This document shows positions 45,526 through 58,398 of a DNA stretch of 64,000 nucleotides, one piece after another. The position numbers were made by a program, and so were the translations under genes. Source of the DNA: Rhynchosporium graminicola (Eukaryota; Ascomycota; Leotiomycetes; Helotiales; Ploettnerulaceae). The stretch is taken from contig FJUW01000033.1 of NCBI GenBank assembly GCA_900074885.1, positions 310,001 through 374,000 of the forward strand, in the 5' to 3' direction. A model generated the notes under the pieces. The model saw nothing but the letters and a program-made list of their open reading frames with translations. It did no database searches and was not told where the DNA came from. Position 1 is the first letter of the stretch. Each line of letters opens with the position of its first letter.

Positions 45526-46142
45526 TGTGACGCTTGCTCTAGAAAGGTCTCACTTACTACCTAATAGGTAAGACCTCATATTATATAGAATATGAAGTAG
45601 TAAGAATCAACTTAGAATCTATAACTAAGGAGTGAAGAAGTAGAGAGAGAAAGGAAGTATATATATGAAAAGGGGCCTCTAAACTCTACTTGTGTAATCT
45701 CGCTTAGCAGGAAGTGTTTCCACTAATAGGGGGGAATCACTTACTACCTAATGGGTAAGACCTCATATTATATAGAATATGAAGTAGTAAGAATTAGCTT
45801 AGAATCTATAACTAAGGAGTGAAGAAGTAGAGAGAGAAAGGAAGTATATATATGAAAAGGGGCCTCTAAACTCTACTTGTGTAATCTCGCTTAGCAGGAA
45901 GTGTTTCCACTAATAGGGGGGAATCACTTACTACCTAATGGGTAAGACCTCATATTATATAGAATATGAAGTAGTAAGAATTAGCTTAGAATCTATAACT
46001 AAGGAGTGAAGAAGTAGAGAGAGAAAGGAAGTATATATATGAAAAGGGAGCCCTAAACTCTACTTATGTAATCTCGCTTAGTAGTAAGTGTTTCTACTAA
46101 TAGGGGGGAACCTCTAAACCTTCAATCTGACTAGTCGTTATA
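45526..46142 (-). repeat. 3' LTR of C1 with three tandem 187-bp units
   Basis: A 187-bp unit beginning CACTTACTACCTAAT starts at 45551, 45738 and 45925. The LTR is therefore 617 bp instead of 242 bp. Units 1 and 2 are almost identical. A TATA-like box (minus strand CATATATATAC) is present in each unit, so a transcript start could have been tripled. Confidence 0.9.
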
Positions 46143-46156
46143 TTACCCCTCCCTCT
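46143..46156 (-). promoter_or_regulatory. Polypurine tract of C1
   Basis: The minus strand reads AGAGGGAGGGGTAA next to the 3' LTR, as in C2 at 33011-33022. Confidence 0.7.
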
Positions 46157-49100
46157 GAAAAAAGCTCGCCCTTAAGTGTTAGTCTATCTTCTTATTATTA
46201 TTAAGGTAGTTATAATTATCTAATCTATCGTGGAAAGCTTTTAGCTAATTAGGGAGCTTAGCAGAGGGACCTGCTTATATCGGGTTATCGAGGTGGAACT
46301 ACTAAAGCTTTATAGGAGCGTACTTAATATCTGAAGTATTATACTACGTAAGATCGATATCTTAATTTAACTAGGAGACGCGGTATAAGAGGTTATTACG
46401 CTACTTATAGTATATAAGTATATCTTCGATTTCCTATTTATTATTACTAGTAATATTAATAAGTAGTAGTAGTAGTAAGGTTTATCCTAGTAAAGGATCG
46501 TTTATATACTTTCGTAGTTTAGTAGCAGGGAAGACGTTATATACTTTTATACTAGTAGGGAGCTCTAAATAGTAAGAGCTTCTAACTTTTTTAATTATAT
46601 AAAAGGGTCTATTAGTTAGGAAGTCGAGTTTTTTATTAGGTCGAGTGCTTATAAAGTAGCGTATATCTAGCTAAATAAGGTTATCTATAGTAAAGTCGAC
46701 TTTATAGTATAAGCGATTATAAGATTAGGATATCTTAGCTTATACGTATAGTAGGCTTAATTAGGCAGTAGTCTAGGCGTTACGCAGATAATTAGCGTAA
46801 TCTAGAGCTTACTAAGTATTTAATTTATTAGTAGGTATAGTAGAGTCAGGTAAGTCTTTCTAATTCTAATTAACGCGGGGTATATATCTATAAACGACTT
46901 TAAAGGGTAAGAGACCTCTAAAGGAGTTATAAGAGAGAGTTATCTAGGCGTAGTTTATAATAAGTAAGAATTCTGATTAGTTATCTTAATAATAAGAGAT
47001 AAAAAGTTATAATCTATATTAGAGATATTAGTTATAGATCTCTGTTTAATTATCTATTTATAAGTAGTCTACTATAGAGAGTTATCTTTTAGTGCTAAGA
47101 ATCGTGATAATCGTAATCTAAAAACGGGAAACGAATTAAGGTCCTCTATTAGAGGTAATTATTAGTAGAGCTTCGAAATAGCAGTAGATATAATATAAGT
47201 AGAGCTTTATAAGGTTGCGCGTATTAGAGGTCTTATAATATAGAATACTAATTACTTATTTACTAAAACGATCTATAAATACGAGAATATTATTATAACT
47301 ATATTTATCGCGATTAAAGCTATAGTAATCGACTGTAATATACTCCTATAGGCGTGATAGTACTAGTTAGGGCTATAGGAATCCGGGCTTCTTATCTCGT
47401 AGCACTTGAATTCGTTAGTAAGTATAGTAGTTATAGTAGTACTAGTTAATAGTTGAAGCGATCCTGTACTAGTAGTACTATAATAATAGGAGTTATAAGG
47501 TCTTCTTTATACTTAGATAAGTAGTTTCTAGTCGATCGTATACTTCGCGTATAAGTAGCGTGCGAAAGTATAAAACGTTAAGTATAATTAATTTTCTTTT
47601 ATAGAGTAAGAGATCTTTTTCTATTATTAGTTTTCTAGGAGTAGCGGAAAGAGCTTATTTCTATAGTACTTAGAGTAATAGCGTAGCGCGATTAGCTTTA
47701 AGTACTTATTATACTATAGAGAAAACTAGCGATAAGTTAGCGACTTCTAAGGTATCAATAAGTTTAAAGCTATCTATAGAGTCGGAACTATTCTAGAGGT
47801 TACTTATAAGTAGTACTAGATCGATTTAGTTTTCGCGTAGTAATTATTATAAATATTAAGCTCTCTTAGTGTTATTTTAATTATCTAATTTATTTATTCT
47901 ACGTGAGAGAGCGTTAGTAAGTAGATTATACTTCCTAGGTTAATAAGTAATTATAAAGTTATAATCTGCGAGTAGCTCTACTTATTATGCTTATTATATA
48001 TTTAACTACTTAGAGGTTATAAAGTACTTAAGAGCTTTATAGTTAGTAATAATATAGATCTAATATAATACGCCTACGAGTTCAGATCTCTAGTTACTAA
48101 AAGATCGTATAATTACGAGTATTTCCTTATTATAGATAGCGTAATTAAGTTCGGCTAGTAGTAAAGTCTTAGAGAAGTAAGCTATTAGGAACTAGTCTTC
48201 GTCGTGCTATTACGATAGTACATCTGCTATTACTCTGTTACTAGTATCTGTTTCGATTATATAAGGTAGATCTTACTAATAGTAGTAGAGGAGGGGTACT
48301 AAAGTAAGAGTATACTTTAGGTAATTAAAGGTATCTTTATACTCTCTAGCGAACTGGAATAATATATTATTTTTAGTAAGTTATATAAGAGGTTTCGCGA
48401 TAATTCTATAGTCTTTAATAAATCGCTAGTAGAAGTTATAAAAACCTAAGAACGATTATATACTCTTAACTATAGTTAAGTAGTTCTAAGATCGTATAAT
48501 ATTAACCTTTTCAGGGTCTATCTTAATTCTAGAAGTAGAGATAATAAATCTAAGGTATTTAGTATAAGTGATATTAAATTTATACTTCTTAAGGTTAGCT
48601 TATAATCTAGCGTCTTATAATTGTTATAGTACCTTATATACGTATAATTAATACTATAATAAGTCGTTAGAGTAGATCAGAATATTATCTAAATATACTA
48701 TATAGAAGTTGTCTAAGTAATCGAATAAGATATTATTTATATACCGCTAGTATATCGCAAGGCCGTTAGTTAGACCGAATAATAGTACCTTATATTTATA
48801 CGCTCTATAGCGGGTCCGGAAAGTCGTATACTCTTTAGAGGCTAGATCCATTCGAATTCAGTAGAAAGCTTAGCGAATATCCAGTTTAGTAAAGATCTTA
48901 GCGGTAGAGATTCTAGCTACTATTTCGTCGATTAATAGTAATAGATATTAATCCTTCCTCGTGAGGTTATTAAGTATTCGAAAGTCTATATAGAACCGTA
49001 GACTTCTATTAGCTTTCTTAACGAAAAGAATAGGTATAGCGTATAGTGCTTAAGAAGGTTTAATAAAACCCTTAGCTAAGTTATTAGTAATATACGCTTT

Positions 49101-52100
49101 TATTACTTTAAGTTCCTTAGCTGATATCTTATATAAGAGGGAGTATTTAAAGCTCTTTTTAGCCCTTTCCTTAAGCTTAATTCAGTAGTCGTATAAATAA
49201 TAAGGAGGGAGAATATCACTAGCTTCCTTAGAAAAGATATATACTTACTAGCTATACTCGTGAGGAATCCGTAGTTCTAAGTCTAATTCGCTTAAGCTAA
49301 TAGTAAATTGCTAAGCAGTTTTATAGCGTTCCGTAAGGTCGATAGTTAAAGATACGATAGTAGTATTACGTTACTAATCTATGATTCGGTTATTAAGAAG
49401 CTTATCTATCTCGTAGAGAGTAGTAAAGAAGATCTTATTATTAGAAGACTTCTAGCGTTTATATAAGAGATAGAAAGCTAGGCTACTGATTATATAGATC
49501 TCTAGCGTAAGAGGCTCTTAGAGAGGTCTAAGCGAACGAGAAGGTAGTCTTTACTACTATTAGCGCTTCCGAAATAGCATAATAGCTATATTTATACCTA
49601 GAGTAGCTTCTATTAACTCGCGAGATAATATTCCTAGTAGCTATTAATCTATAGTATAAATTACACGAGCGTAATCTTATATATAGGTTTTTAATATAGA
49701 GACTTCTATTTAGGCCTAAATTAGAGATTCACGCGAGATATAAGTAATAATATTACTAAATTATATATACTTCAGATATATATCAATAGCTCTAGCGTAT
49801 AAAGACTTATCTCTACTACTCTCTTCTTATTCTTCAGATAATAAATATTTAAGCTTAGTATATCTATAATAAGTAATATAAACGCCGGAGAAATAGTTCT
49901 AACTAAGTATTAGTAATAGTAGAGGGTTAGTTACCTATAGAATACTCTCTAAGGGAGAGTTTTAGATATTTTTATAGCTATAAGTCTCCCTAGAAGTGCG
50001 TTTCCGAGCGTTTAGTAATAGTTATTTAATAATAGATATAGAGTTACTAACTACTTGAATATTAATAAGAGAGCTAGCTATATTACGCTATATCTTATAC
50101 GCTTCCCAGAACTAATTAAGGCGTCTATTTCGTTTATTAGTATCGTATTAATAGCGCTAGTAGGTATAGTATTTATATAAGTTCTTAATTTCGATCAGAG
50201 AGCTATAAATATTACTAAGAGGAGTATATAATAGCCAAATAATCTATCGTTTAGAGGTATCTAAGAGTACTTAATATTCCGAAAGCTAAGTCCTTCCGAG
50301 TATAATACTATAGTTTCCGAGAGTAGTAATAAGAAAAGGAGTAAATACCTAAACGCGGCGATCTACTATTAAGTTAAGTGTAATATAATAACTAATTATA
50401 CTACTATTAATGCTATTAAAACCTTTAATAGGGATTACGTTTAGTAGAGAGTGAATTAAAAGTTTTAGAAAGAAGGAAAGAGATTTAAGAAAAGAATAAT
50501 TAATAAAATAGTATCTATTAGCTCTAGAGTTAAGAAGTGCGAGTAGCTTATACGAAAGTCTATTCTTAGTAAGAGTAATACGCGTAGTAAATAATTAACT
50601 ACTAAGAAGCTTCGTAAGATTAAGATATCGTATATCTCGTATATTACCTAAGAAGTAGTCTTTCTTTAGGCGTAATCTTTTACTAGTAGAAGTTTAATAT
50701 ACTCCTAAGCGTTATTATACATATCTTTATTATTATTATCTTCTAACTTACTATTAATATTATTATTAGTATTAATAGCGTTAATATAATACGGAATATT
50801 AGATCGAGCTAACGATAAGCGTAAGTATAAAGTAAGCGTGAAGTAACGAGGAGTATTCGCTAGCGATAGAGCTCGCGGAGTATCGCTTCGCACTTATTAT
50901 AATATACGACTCGTAGAGGTTTAATTACTAGTTATACTAGTATTCTCAGGAGTAGGAAGGCCTAGTTACGAATAAGAAGAAGAGTTAGTAATATAGCGCT
51001 AGGAGGAAGTATTAATAGGGCATTCCTGAGTCGCGCTAGCCTTAGCCGAAGAATCGGAATAGTAGGTTTTTTCGATAAATTAACCTTAATCTTTAGCTTA
51101 TATAGTCTTAACGTATTCTTCTAGTGTTCTTAACGTTTAGTACTATTAGAAGAGCTATTTCCGAAGCTATATAAGTAGCTTCTCCTATAAGTCTATTTTC
51201 AGAGTTAATTGATTATTTATATTAGCTTTACGAGCTAGCGTACGAAACTCGTAGTAGAATATCTAGAAGGTCTACTTATAATCTATCCTTAGCGCTAAGT
51301 AGCTAGCTCTTATAGTTTATTAGTTATATAGATTCGATAAGAAAGAGATAAGTTAAGTAATTATATTAAGTAAATCGATTATATTACTTTCCTTATTATA
51401 TTCTAGTTCTAAGAATAAGAGTTCTAAGTAAGTTCTAGCTATTCCTTCTATTTAATTAAGTGACTAATCTTTATAGTGATCTTCATTAAGGAAGTAGCTA
51501 GAGTAGCGCCGGAGAGCGTTACGTATCTATACTTCCTAGAGTTTTAGAGAGTAATCGATTCTATTAGAGAGCTTATTTAGAAGGTTCGGAATCTTCTTAA
51601 TACGCGTAGCATATAATATTAATAATATTCCTTCGATAGATTATTCTCGATAGTAATTATTAGGCGTAAGAGTAGTATTATCTTCTTTAATTAAGTATAA
51701 TAGTATTATACGCGATTAAACGTTATTAAACGATATAGACTTAATAGAACACTAGGTAGTTAATTAGCGTAGTTCCCGGAACTTATCTTATAACTAACGT
51801 AGTTCTATAGATAGGTCTATATTTGATTATCTCTCTTCCGCGAGTCTTCTCTCTGCCTCTTATAGCTAGTAAGTGCGGTCTTCCTATGAGTTACTTATAG
51901 TTACTATTAATATAGGAGTATTATTAGGGAGGTTTAGTAACTTAGTAAGTTTATTAATTATAATAGGAGTTAGAGAGCTTAACTCGGATAAGGCGTTATC
52001 GCGAGCACTCTCTACTATAGAGAGAGGTAGATTATAGCGAGTATTACGAGTCGCCGAAGAGTAGGAGGTAAAAGTAGAGGAATTTAGAGAACTAGTTATC

Positions 52101-52209
52101 GATTTATCGGACTTAGGTTACTTCTATTTAGGTGCTATTCTTCAAGTTTATACTTAGTATAAGCCTTCTCTATATAGCGTAATCTCCTGCGTTTAGTAGC
52201 TCTAAGTAT
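46157..52209 (-). pseudogene. C1 gag-pol pseudogene
   Basis: Minus strand. The gag start is ATA at 52209 where C3 has ATG. Gag runs to about 50450. A 62-codon open segment at 50893-50705 (SDTPRALSLANT, then an Asn/Asp-rich stretch) is matched by C3 at 59712-59957. Reverse transcriptase has YLDN at 48684-48695 and FYIVYLDNILIYSND around it; RNase H and integrase follow toward 46200. Stops are RIP-type. Confidence 0.78.
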
Positions 52210-52272
52210 AAAAGTATAATATAAGTAGATATTTACTATCTTCCTAGATATAAGTAAGAGAGTTATAGATAA

Positions 52273-52514
52273 TATGACGCTTGCTCTAGAAAGGTCTTAA
52301 AACTACCTTAGTAATAAGACCTCATATTACTATAAATATGAAGTAGTAAGAATCAACTTAGAATCTATAACTAAGGAGTGAAGAAGTAGAGAGAGAAGGG
52401 AAGTATATATATGAAAAGGGGCCCCTAAACTCTACTCGTGTAATCTCGCTTAGTAGTAAGTGTTTCCACTATTAGAGGGAAACCTCTAAACCTCCAATCT
52501 AACTAGTCGTCATA
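52273..52514 (-). repeat. 5' LTR of C1, shared with C2 (242 bp)
   Basis: It starts TATGACGCTTGCTCTAG and ends AGTCGTCATA, followed by TTCCG. It is less mutated than the internal region. Confidence 0.9.
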
Positions 52515-53322
52515 TTCCGAGATATTATAATAATTATAGCGAGTTTCTTAGGTTTAGCTAGAATAAGGCGTACTAAAGTTAGATCGAGTACTTAACTTAT
52601 ATCTCGAGTGCTTCTAATTAGTTTAGAGATCTACTTCTTAGCTTATTAAACTAATTTAAGCTCTTAAGCTTTTATTTCTATATTATAATCTACTTTAAAG
52701 CTTCGATTCTCGCTTTCTGCGATCTCTTATAGCTATTATAGTCAGATCTAAAGAAGCTTAACTAGAGAGACTTAGTCTAATAGATCTAAGTCTATATATT
52801 ACTATACTCTGATTATTCTAGCTATAAATTAAATATATGAGTTCTAATCTAGCTATTACTCTAGCTTTTTATAGACTATCTTATTACTTAGATTAAGTAA
52901 ATTATTAGAAGGATCGTTGAAAGATATAGTTTAAGTAGTTAAAAAGCTAATATAAGCTTTATAGAATATTAATTAATATATTATAAAAGGCCTAAATAGA
53001 TAACTTAAGTGATCGAAAGCTAGAATAAAGCTTTACTTCTATATATATAATAAGTAGCTTTAAAAGCGATATATTAATATATAGCTTTTAACTATAATAT
53101 AAAAGTAAAGTAGGCTTTATTAGTAGTGAAAGATTAATTTAAGGTATTAGAAGATAGAGAATTAAAGTAGTCTCTGAATATTAATTATAGAGAGCGTTAT
53201 CTCTTCAGAAGAAAGAGAGAAAGCTTACTTTAAATATATAAGGAGATTATATGAGTATATACTAAGCTATGCAGGTGATTAGACATAACGTGACTATATA
53301 TAATAGGTGAAAGTGTACGATA
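52515..53322 (-). mobile_element. F4, right fragment with Copia 5' LTR
   Basis: It is the reverse complement of F2 14312-15120: part of gag, leader and 5' LTR (53093-53322). It is continuous with 32472-32768 once the C composite is removed. The right flank TTTCT belongs to D2. Confidence 0.85.
53093..53322 (-). repeat. 5' LTR of F4 (230 bp)
   Basis: It ends GTGTACGATA on the + strand, the complement of the F LTR start. It keeps scattered CA/TG. Confidence 0.85.
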
Positions 53323-53489
53323 TTTCTATATTAACTAGATTATTACTAGCGAACCTCTAGCGATTATTCTACTTTTCTATTATACTTATTTAACTTAGTA
53401 TACTAAGTGATTATTATATTCTAATTACTTTTACTTAATATTAGCTTAAATAGTTATAATAGCTTAAAGCGGAGAATCTTCTATTATAT

Positions 53490-54680
53490 TAACCTGACTT
53501 ATATTCTAAGATAACTCTATTAGAGCTTAGATAATACTTAGTAATATATTAGTAGATAACCTTTTAGTTCTATAAGAGAAACTCCGATCGCTAAAGAAAT
53601 AGAATAATATCCTAGATAACCTTATAGTTAAGTACTAATAAATATTTAGCGAAAACCTTACTTAATACCCTCTAGAAGCTATTATAAGAGTATAACTCTA
53701 CTAAGCCTATATATCCGAAGACCTTACTCTAAGTATAAAGAGAGATACTAGTTAATTAGTAGCTCCTGAAGAATCGCTAATTCCTCGCTAAAATAAAAGT
53801 AAATATATAATTCTATTAGAATATAAGAGTAAGAGCTAAAGAGAGCTTACTAAGTACTTATAAGCTTATAATCGAGTCTTCGATTATAATACTAAAGAGT
53901 ACTTAACTAATCTCGTTAAGATTAAATAAGTAATAATACTACTTTATAAGGAACTAGCGAATACTTAGGAAAAGTTTAGAAAATATACCTCGGATACTCT
54001 TTATATAATAATTTAAGAAAATTATAAAGAATTCCTAGTAAATCTCTAGCTTCTTCTTATTTCGCAAAGAGTAGCTAACTTATAAGCTTATAAGTACGCT
54101 TACTAAAAGCTAAGTTAATTAATTAAAAAGTTTATAAATTACCTTAAAGAAAAAGAGAAATAACTTAAACTTTTTACTAAGTATTAATTATAAGATATCT
54201 TATTTAATAAGATCCGCTTAGAGATTCGCTAGAAAATCGTTAAGAATAGCTAAGCTAATAGACTTTAGACCTAAAACTAAGTTATTTCTATTATTACTCT
54301 TTTAGAGACTTATATCTTATCTAGAGGTACTAATAGTAATAAAAGATAAAGAGAACTTAAAGAGCAGAAATATAAGAAGTTAAACGTAAAGAAGAATAAC
54401 TTATATAAGTACTAGCGAAGAACTTATAATTAATAAGATAAGAGCTAATAAAGATAAAAAGAGAGAAGAGATCTAAATAATATACTTATTAAAGAGCGAC
54501 TAGCGAGATAAGATATCTCTAAGGTTTAGTATTACTCTTATAACAAATATAGATATATCTCTCTGAACTATCTAAAATTGAATACTAATAATACTAAAGA
54601 TAAACGCTAAAGAAAGCTATAACTTATAGTATCTTCTATATCTAAGCCGGGTTTACTAGGTAATAAGATAGAAAGCCAAA
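53490..54680 (+). pseudogene. D2 gag pseudogene
   Basis: It is collinear with D1 430-1600. The zinc-knuckle ghost at 54530-54571 reads YYSYNKYRYISLNY, again with every Cys and His as Tyr. D1 and D2 have both lost all four zinc ligands, mostly by the same changes, so the changes may be shared by descent or independently saturated. Confidence 0.75.
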
Positions 54681-57600
54681 TAAAGATTCTATCTTATAAT
54701 AAGTAGAAAATTAATAACTACTCTTATTAATAGTAAAGTAGAAAATAACTTTATATCTAGATTAATTATAAAAGAATACGAGCTTAAACTTACTAGCGAA
54801 GAACTAAGGACTTTCCAGATACTTTTATAGAATAAAAGCATTATCTTTAGTATTATAATTACCTAAGTAGAGATAGCCGATTCGATTAGATAGACTAGAG
54901 TCGATACTCTTTAGCTAAGAGTTATCGATATACTAGATATAGACCTAATATTAGAGTAGCTATAGTTAGAGGATATAGATCCTTAGATAAGCTTTAAGAA
55001 TCAGTAATAGAAGTTTCCTTATAAATTAAAAGATTCAGATAACTTTAATATTATAGCACCTCGAGCTTTTACGACTCTTATTAATAAATAGAAATCTCCT
55101 ATATATACAATAATATCTAACTTATATATTATTTAGTAGATAGATACTAGCGATATACTTATTATTCTCTCTAAATATAATAGCTTTAAGGATATATTCT
55201 CCGAAGAGAAGGGAAGCGAGCTAATTCTATTAGAGAGCTACTAATACGCTATTAAACTAGAACTAGGAGTAAAAGTATCTTATTCTCTAATCTATAATCT
55301 CTCTAAGAAAGAACTAAAAGTTCTTTAGGAATACTTTAACTTATTAAAAGTGAAAAGTTAGATAAGGAAAAGTAAGAGCTTTATAAGTATACTTATTCTC
55401 TTTTTACTAAAGAAAGATAATAGTCTCTAATTATATATCGATTACTAAGTGCTAAATAAAATTACGATTAAGGACTAATAACTCTTTACTATTAATTAGC
55501 GAAACGCTAGATAAGCTCTGAGATACTAAAGTATTTATTAAATTAGATCTATAAAACGCTTATTATTACGTTCGAATTCGCTAGAGTAATAAATAGAAAA
55601 CTATTTTCTATATCTAATATAGGTACTACGAGTACTAAGTTATACTATTTGGATTATTAAATACGCTAGCGACCTTCTAGGTATTTATTAACGATACGCT
55701 AGCGGGCCTTATTAATATTACTTATATTATATATCTTAATAATATCTTAATCTATTCTACTAACTTATTATAATATAAATAATATACCCGCTAAGTACTA
55801 AAGAGATTTCGATATATAAACCTCTTTATTAAGCTATTAAAGTACTTATTTAATACTAAGAGTATAGAGTTCCTAAGCTATATTATCTCTCTAGCTAGCG
55901 TTTTAATAGACCTGAGTCGGATAGATATTATTAGAGAGTAGCTAGAACCTAAGGGTATTAGAGATATATAAGTTTTTATTAAGTTTATAAACTTCTACTA
56001 GTAGTTTATCATAAGATTCTTAGCGATTACCTGACTTCTAATAAGCTTAATAAGTAATAAGAAGAAAAGGTAACTTACTCTTATTTTCAGATAGAATACT
56101 ATAGAAAAGGAGGCTTTTAATATATTAAAGAATATATTTACTATAGTACCTTTTCTTATATATTTCGATCTACTGAAGCTAAGAAAGCTAGAGACTAACG
56201 CTTCTAAGTTTATTATCGCGGGAATTCTCTCTTAGCCTAGAAAGTAGCTAGCGAAAGAAAGAGAAAGAGCTATCTAGCACCTTATCGCGTTCTTTAATAA
56301 AAAGCTAGAGCTTACTAAGCTGAGTTAGGAAGTATATAACTAAGAACTCCTTATAATTATTAAGTGTTTTATATACTAGAGGTATTACCTTGAAAGTAGT
56401 ATAGCTTTAGTTAAAGTATTAATAGACTATAGTAACCTCTATTACTTTATGACTATAATAGTATTAAGCTAGCGATAAGCTAGATAAGCTCTAGAGCTAT
56501 CTAAGTATAACTTTATATTAAGTTATAGATAATGGAAAAATAATCCCGCTAATAGACTATCGAGAAGGCCTAATTATAAGCTAGCGAAAGATAAGGAAAA
56601 TATTATACTTCTTACTTTATAAAATAAGCTACGAAGTATAATTGAAGATAGATTAATCTATATATCTAATAAAGCTAGTAATATAATAGAGAGTAACCAG
56701 CGTCCGAACGATAGTATATCATACTAGTTAACTCAGATTTCATAACCTACTAATAGTATATCCTTAGGAGTACTAATCGAAGCTATAGATACGACTTCTA
56801 CGCTTAACTAGCGATATATACTTATAAAGCTTAATAGTTTATAGAACTTATTTAGAGGTCTGGATACCTTCTTGAGAGGCGCTAGCGAGAAGTCGGGCGC
56901 TAGCTAGTATAGCTATAGATATACTATACTATGGTTCTTTATAGCGAGAATTATAAGAACCGAAATAATAAACCCTGAATCGAACTTATTTCTCTTAACG
57001 CTTATAAAGCTATAGAAAAGGGACGCTTTTACTATTAAGAAGTTAGCTAGATTATAGAAAACTAGGAATATAGATTAGAGTATTAATAGCGAAAGAATAC
57101 TTAGATACCAGCGAAAGGCTTACGTTCCGCTAGACGAAGCTATTTATACTGAAATTATAAAGATATATTATAATAATCTAACTATAAGCTATTTTAGTTA
57201 GAATAAGACGCTAAAGCTTATCTAGCGAAAGTAATATTAGCAGAAGATAAAGCTAGATATTAAAAGAATATATTAAGAGTTATAATAATTATTAGATAAT
57301 AGAAGTAAGAAGAATAAGAGTAGCTAGCGAAATATAAGCGCTTAGTTAACTAAGTAAGCTGTTCGAGTCTATAACTATAGACTTTATTACAGATCTCTCT
57401 CCTTATAAAGGAAGTTCTATAAGTAAAGTTTATAATAGCTTACTAGTAATTATAGATAAGTATACTAAAGATATAGAGTATATATCTTATCTGAAGATAA
57501 TTAATACGCTAGCTTTAGCTTAGCTATTTATTAACTATTAGTTTAAGGACTACGGACTACCTATAGTTATTATTACTAATAGAAGTTCTGTCTTTACTTC

Positions 57601-57879
57601 TAAGTTCTAGTAAGAGGTATACTTCTACTTTCGAATAATAAGAGGTCTTTCGATAGCGTTTTATCTATAAACTAATAAGTAAATAGAATAATAAAACTAA
57701 GCTATAGAAGTATGACTATAGTATTTCGTATACTATCTTTAAGACGATTAGATAGACTTATTACCTATAGTGAAGTTCGCGTATATAAATATATACTATA
57801 AGGCTATTAGAATAAGTTCAAATAAAGCTAGGTATAGAATTACGCTAGATAGTTGCTAAGGTATTAAGGACGATCCCTT
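54681..57879 (+). pseudogene. D2 pol pseudogene (protease, RT, RNase H, integrase)
   Basis: The protease active site near 54723-54740 reads LINSKVE where aspartic proteases have D(S/T)G. Reverse transcriptase has YLNN at 55732-55743 in place of YLDD, with both Asp codons changed. RNase H ends near 56550 (ALELSKYNFILSYR). The integrase core includes VIIDKYTKDIEYI near 57448-57485 and ITNRSSVFTSKF near 57573-57608. Stops are TAA/TAG. Confidence 0.82.
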
Positions 57880-57891
57880 AAGAGGGGAGAT
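57880..57891 (+). promoter_or_regulatory. Polypurine tract of D2
   Basis: AAGAGGGGAGA lies at the end of pol on the + strand, where the 3' LTR should follow. Only about six bases separate it from the B LTR start. Confidence 0.65.
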
Positions 57892-57897
57892 ACTTAC

Positions 57898-58092
57898 TAT
57901 CACGGGTGAGCAACGCGTACGCAGATAGTCAAGTATAGTATTCAAGAAGTTCGATATAAGAGAGAGTCAAGTTCTAGCCTAGCTCCGCTGGAAAATATAT
58001 AAGTGCCGCTAAGCTTAGTAAGTATAAGTATCGCTAGTACTTAATCCTAGGGCTCGCTTTTTATATTACTCTCTTTCTCCTTCCGCTTATCT
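57898..58092 (-). mobile_element. B2: LTR and purine tract stub of a B element
   Basis: A 168-bp LTR (57898-58065) matches those of B1 and is followed by the B purine tract in mutated form and a few internal bases matching 4184-4211. It is cut at 58092 by C3. It is therefore the 3' end of a minus-oriented B element whose remainder should lie beyond C3, outside the window. Confidence 0.85.
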
Positions 58093-58335
58093 TGTGACGA
58101 CTGGTCAGATTGGAGGTTTAGAGGTTCCCCCCTATTAGTGGAAACACTTACTGCTAAGCGAGATTACACGAGTAGAGTTTAGGAGCCCCTTTTCATATAT
58201 ATACTTCAATTCTCTCTCTACTTCTTTACTCCTTAGTTATAGATTCTAAGTTAATTCTTACTACTTTATATTCTATATAATATAAGGTCTTACTTACTAG
58301 GTAATAAGTAAGACCTTTCTAGAGTAAGCGTTATA
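58093..58335 (+). repeat. 5' LTR of C3 (243 bp)
   Basis: It starts in unmutated TGTGACGACTGGTCAG and ends GCGTTATA. A CATATATATAC box lies near 58193. One copy of the 187-bp unit only. Confidence 0.92.
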
Positions 58336-58398
58336 TTATCTATAACTCTTTTACTTATATCTAGGAAGATAGTAAATATCTACTTATATTATACCTCT

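Larger units (their letters stand above)
32769..52514 (-). mobile_element. Outer C composite (C2 plus nested E2, A3 and C1)
   Basis: The outer ends are C-family LTRs flanked by a perfect 5-bp duplication TTCCG (32764-32768 and 52515-52519) in Copia F4. Inside are the 3' LTR and integrase to reverse transcriptase part of C2 (32769-35244, 44511-45525), the E2 insertion, then a second 3' LTR and a complete internal region (C1). The right LTR is shared. The arrangement fits C1 inserting into C2, then recombination between the two right-hand LTRs deleting the rest of C2. Confidence 0.75.
45526..52514 (-). mobile_element. C1: Ty3/Gypsy element inside C2
   Basis: It has a 3' LTR with an internal triplication (45526-46142), a complete internal region (46143-52272) and a 5' LTR (52273-52514). 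The left flank is C2 sequence at the point matching C1 49405. The right flank is TTCCG and Copia F4, which belongs to the outer C2 insertion, so the C1 and C2 right ends have been joined. Confidence 0.8.
53323..57897 (+). mobile_element. D2: Ty3/Gypsy element, nearly complete internal region
   Basis: It begins at the base matching D1 262 and continues through gag, protease, reverse transcriptase, RNase H and integrase to a polypurine tract. Its LTRs are not visible: Copia F4 cuts the left end and a B LTR sits at the right end just after the tract. Confidence 0.85.

Noticed and set aside
45551..46111. CRISPR-like array or satellite
   Set aside because: The three 187-bp units are adjacent with no spacers and lie wholly within an LTR; the organism is eukaryotic.
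2579..53322. F1 and F4 as the two ends of one Copia insertion
   Set aside because: Orientation fits, but the target flanks differ (ATTAG in D1 reverse transcriptase, TTTCT at the D2 start) and about 8 kb of the Copia middle is missing.
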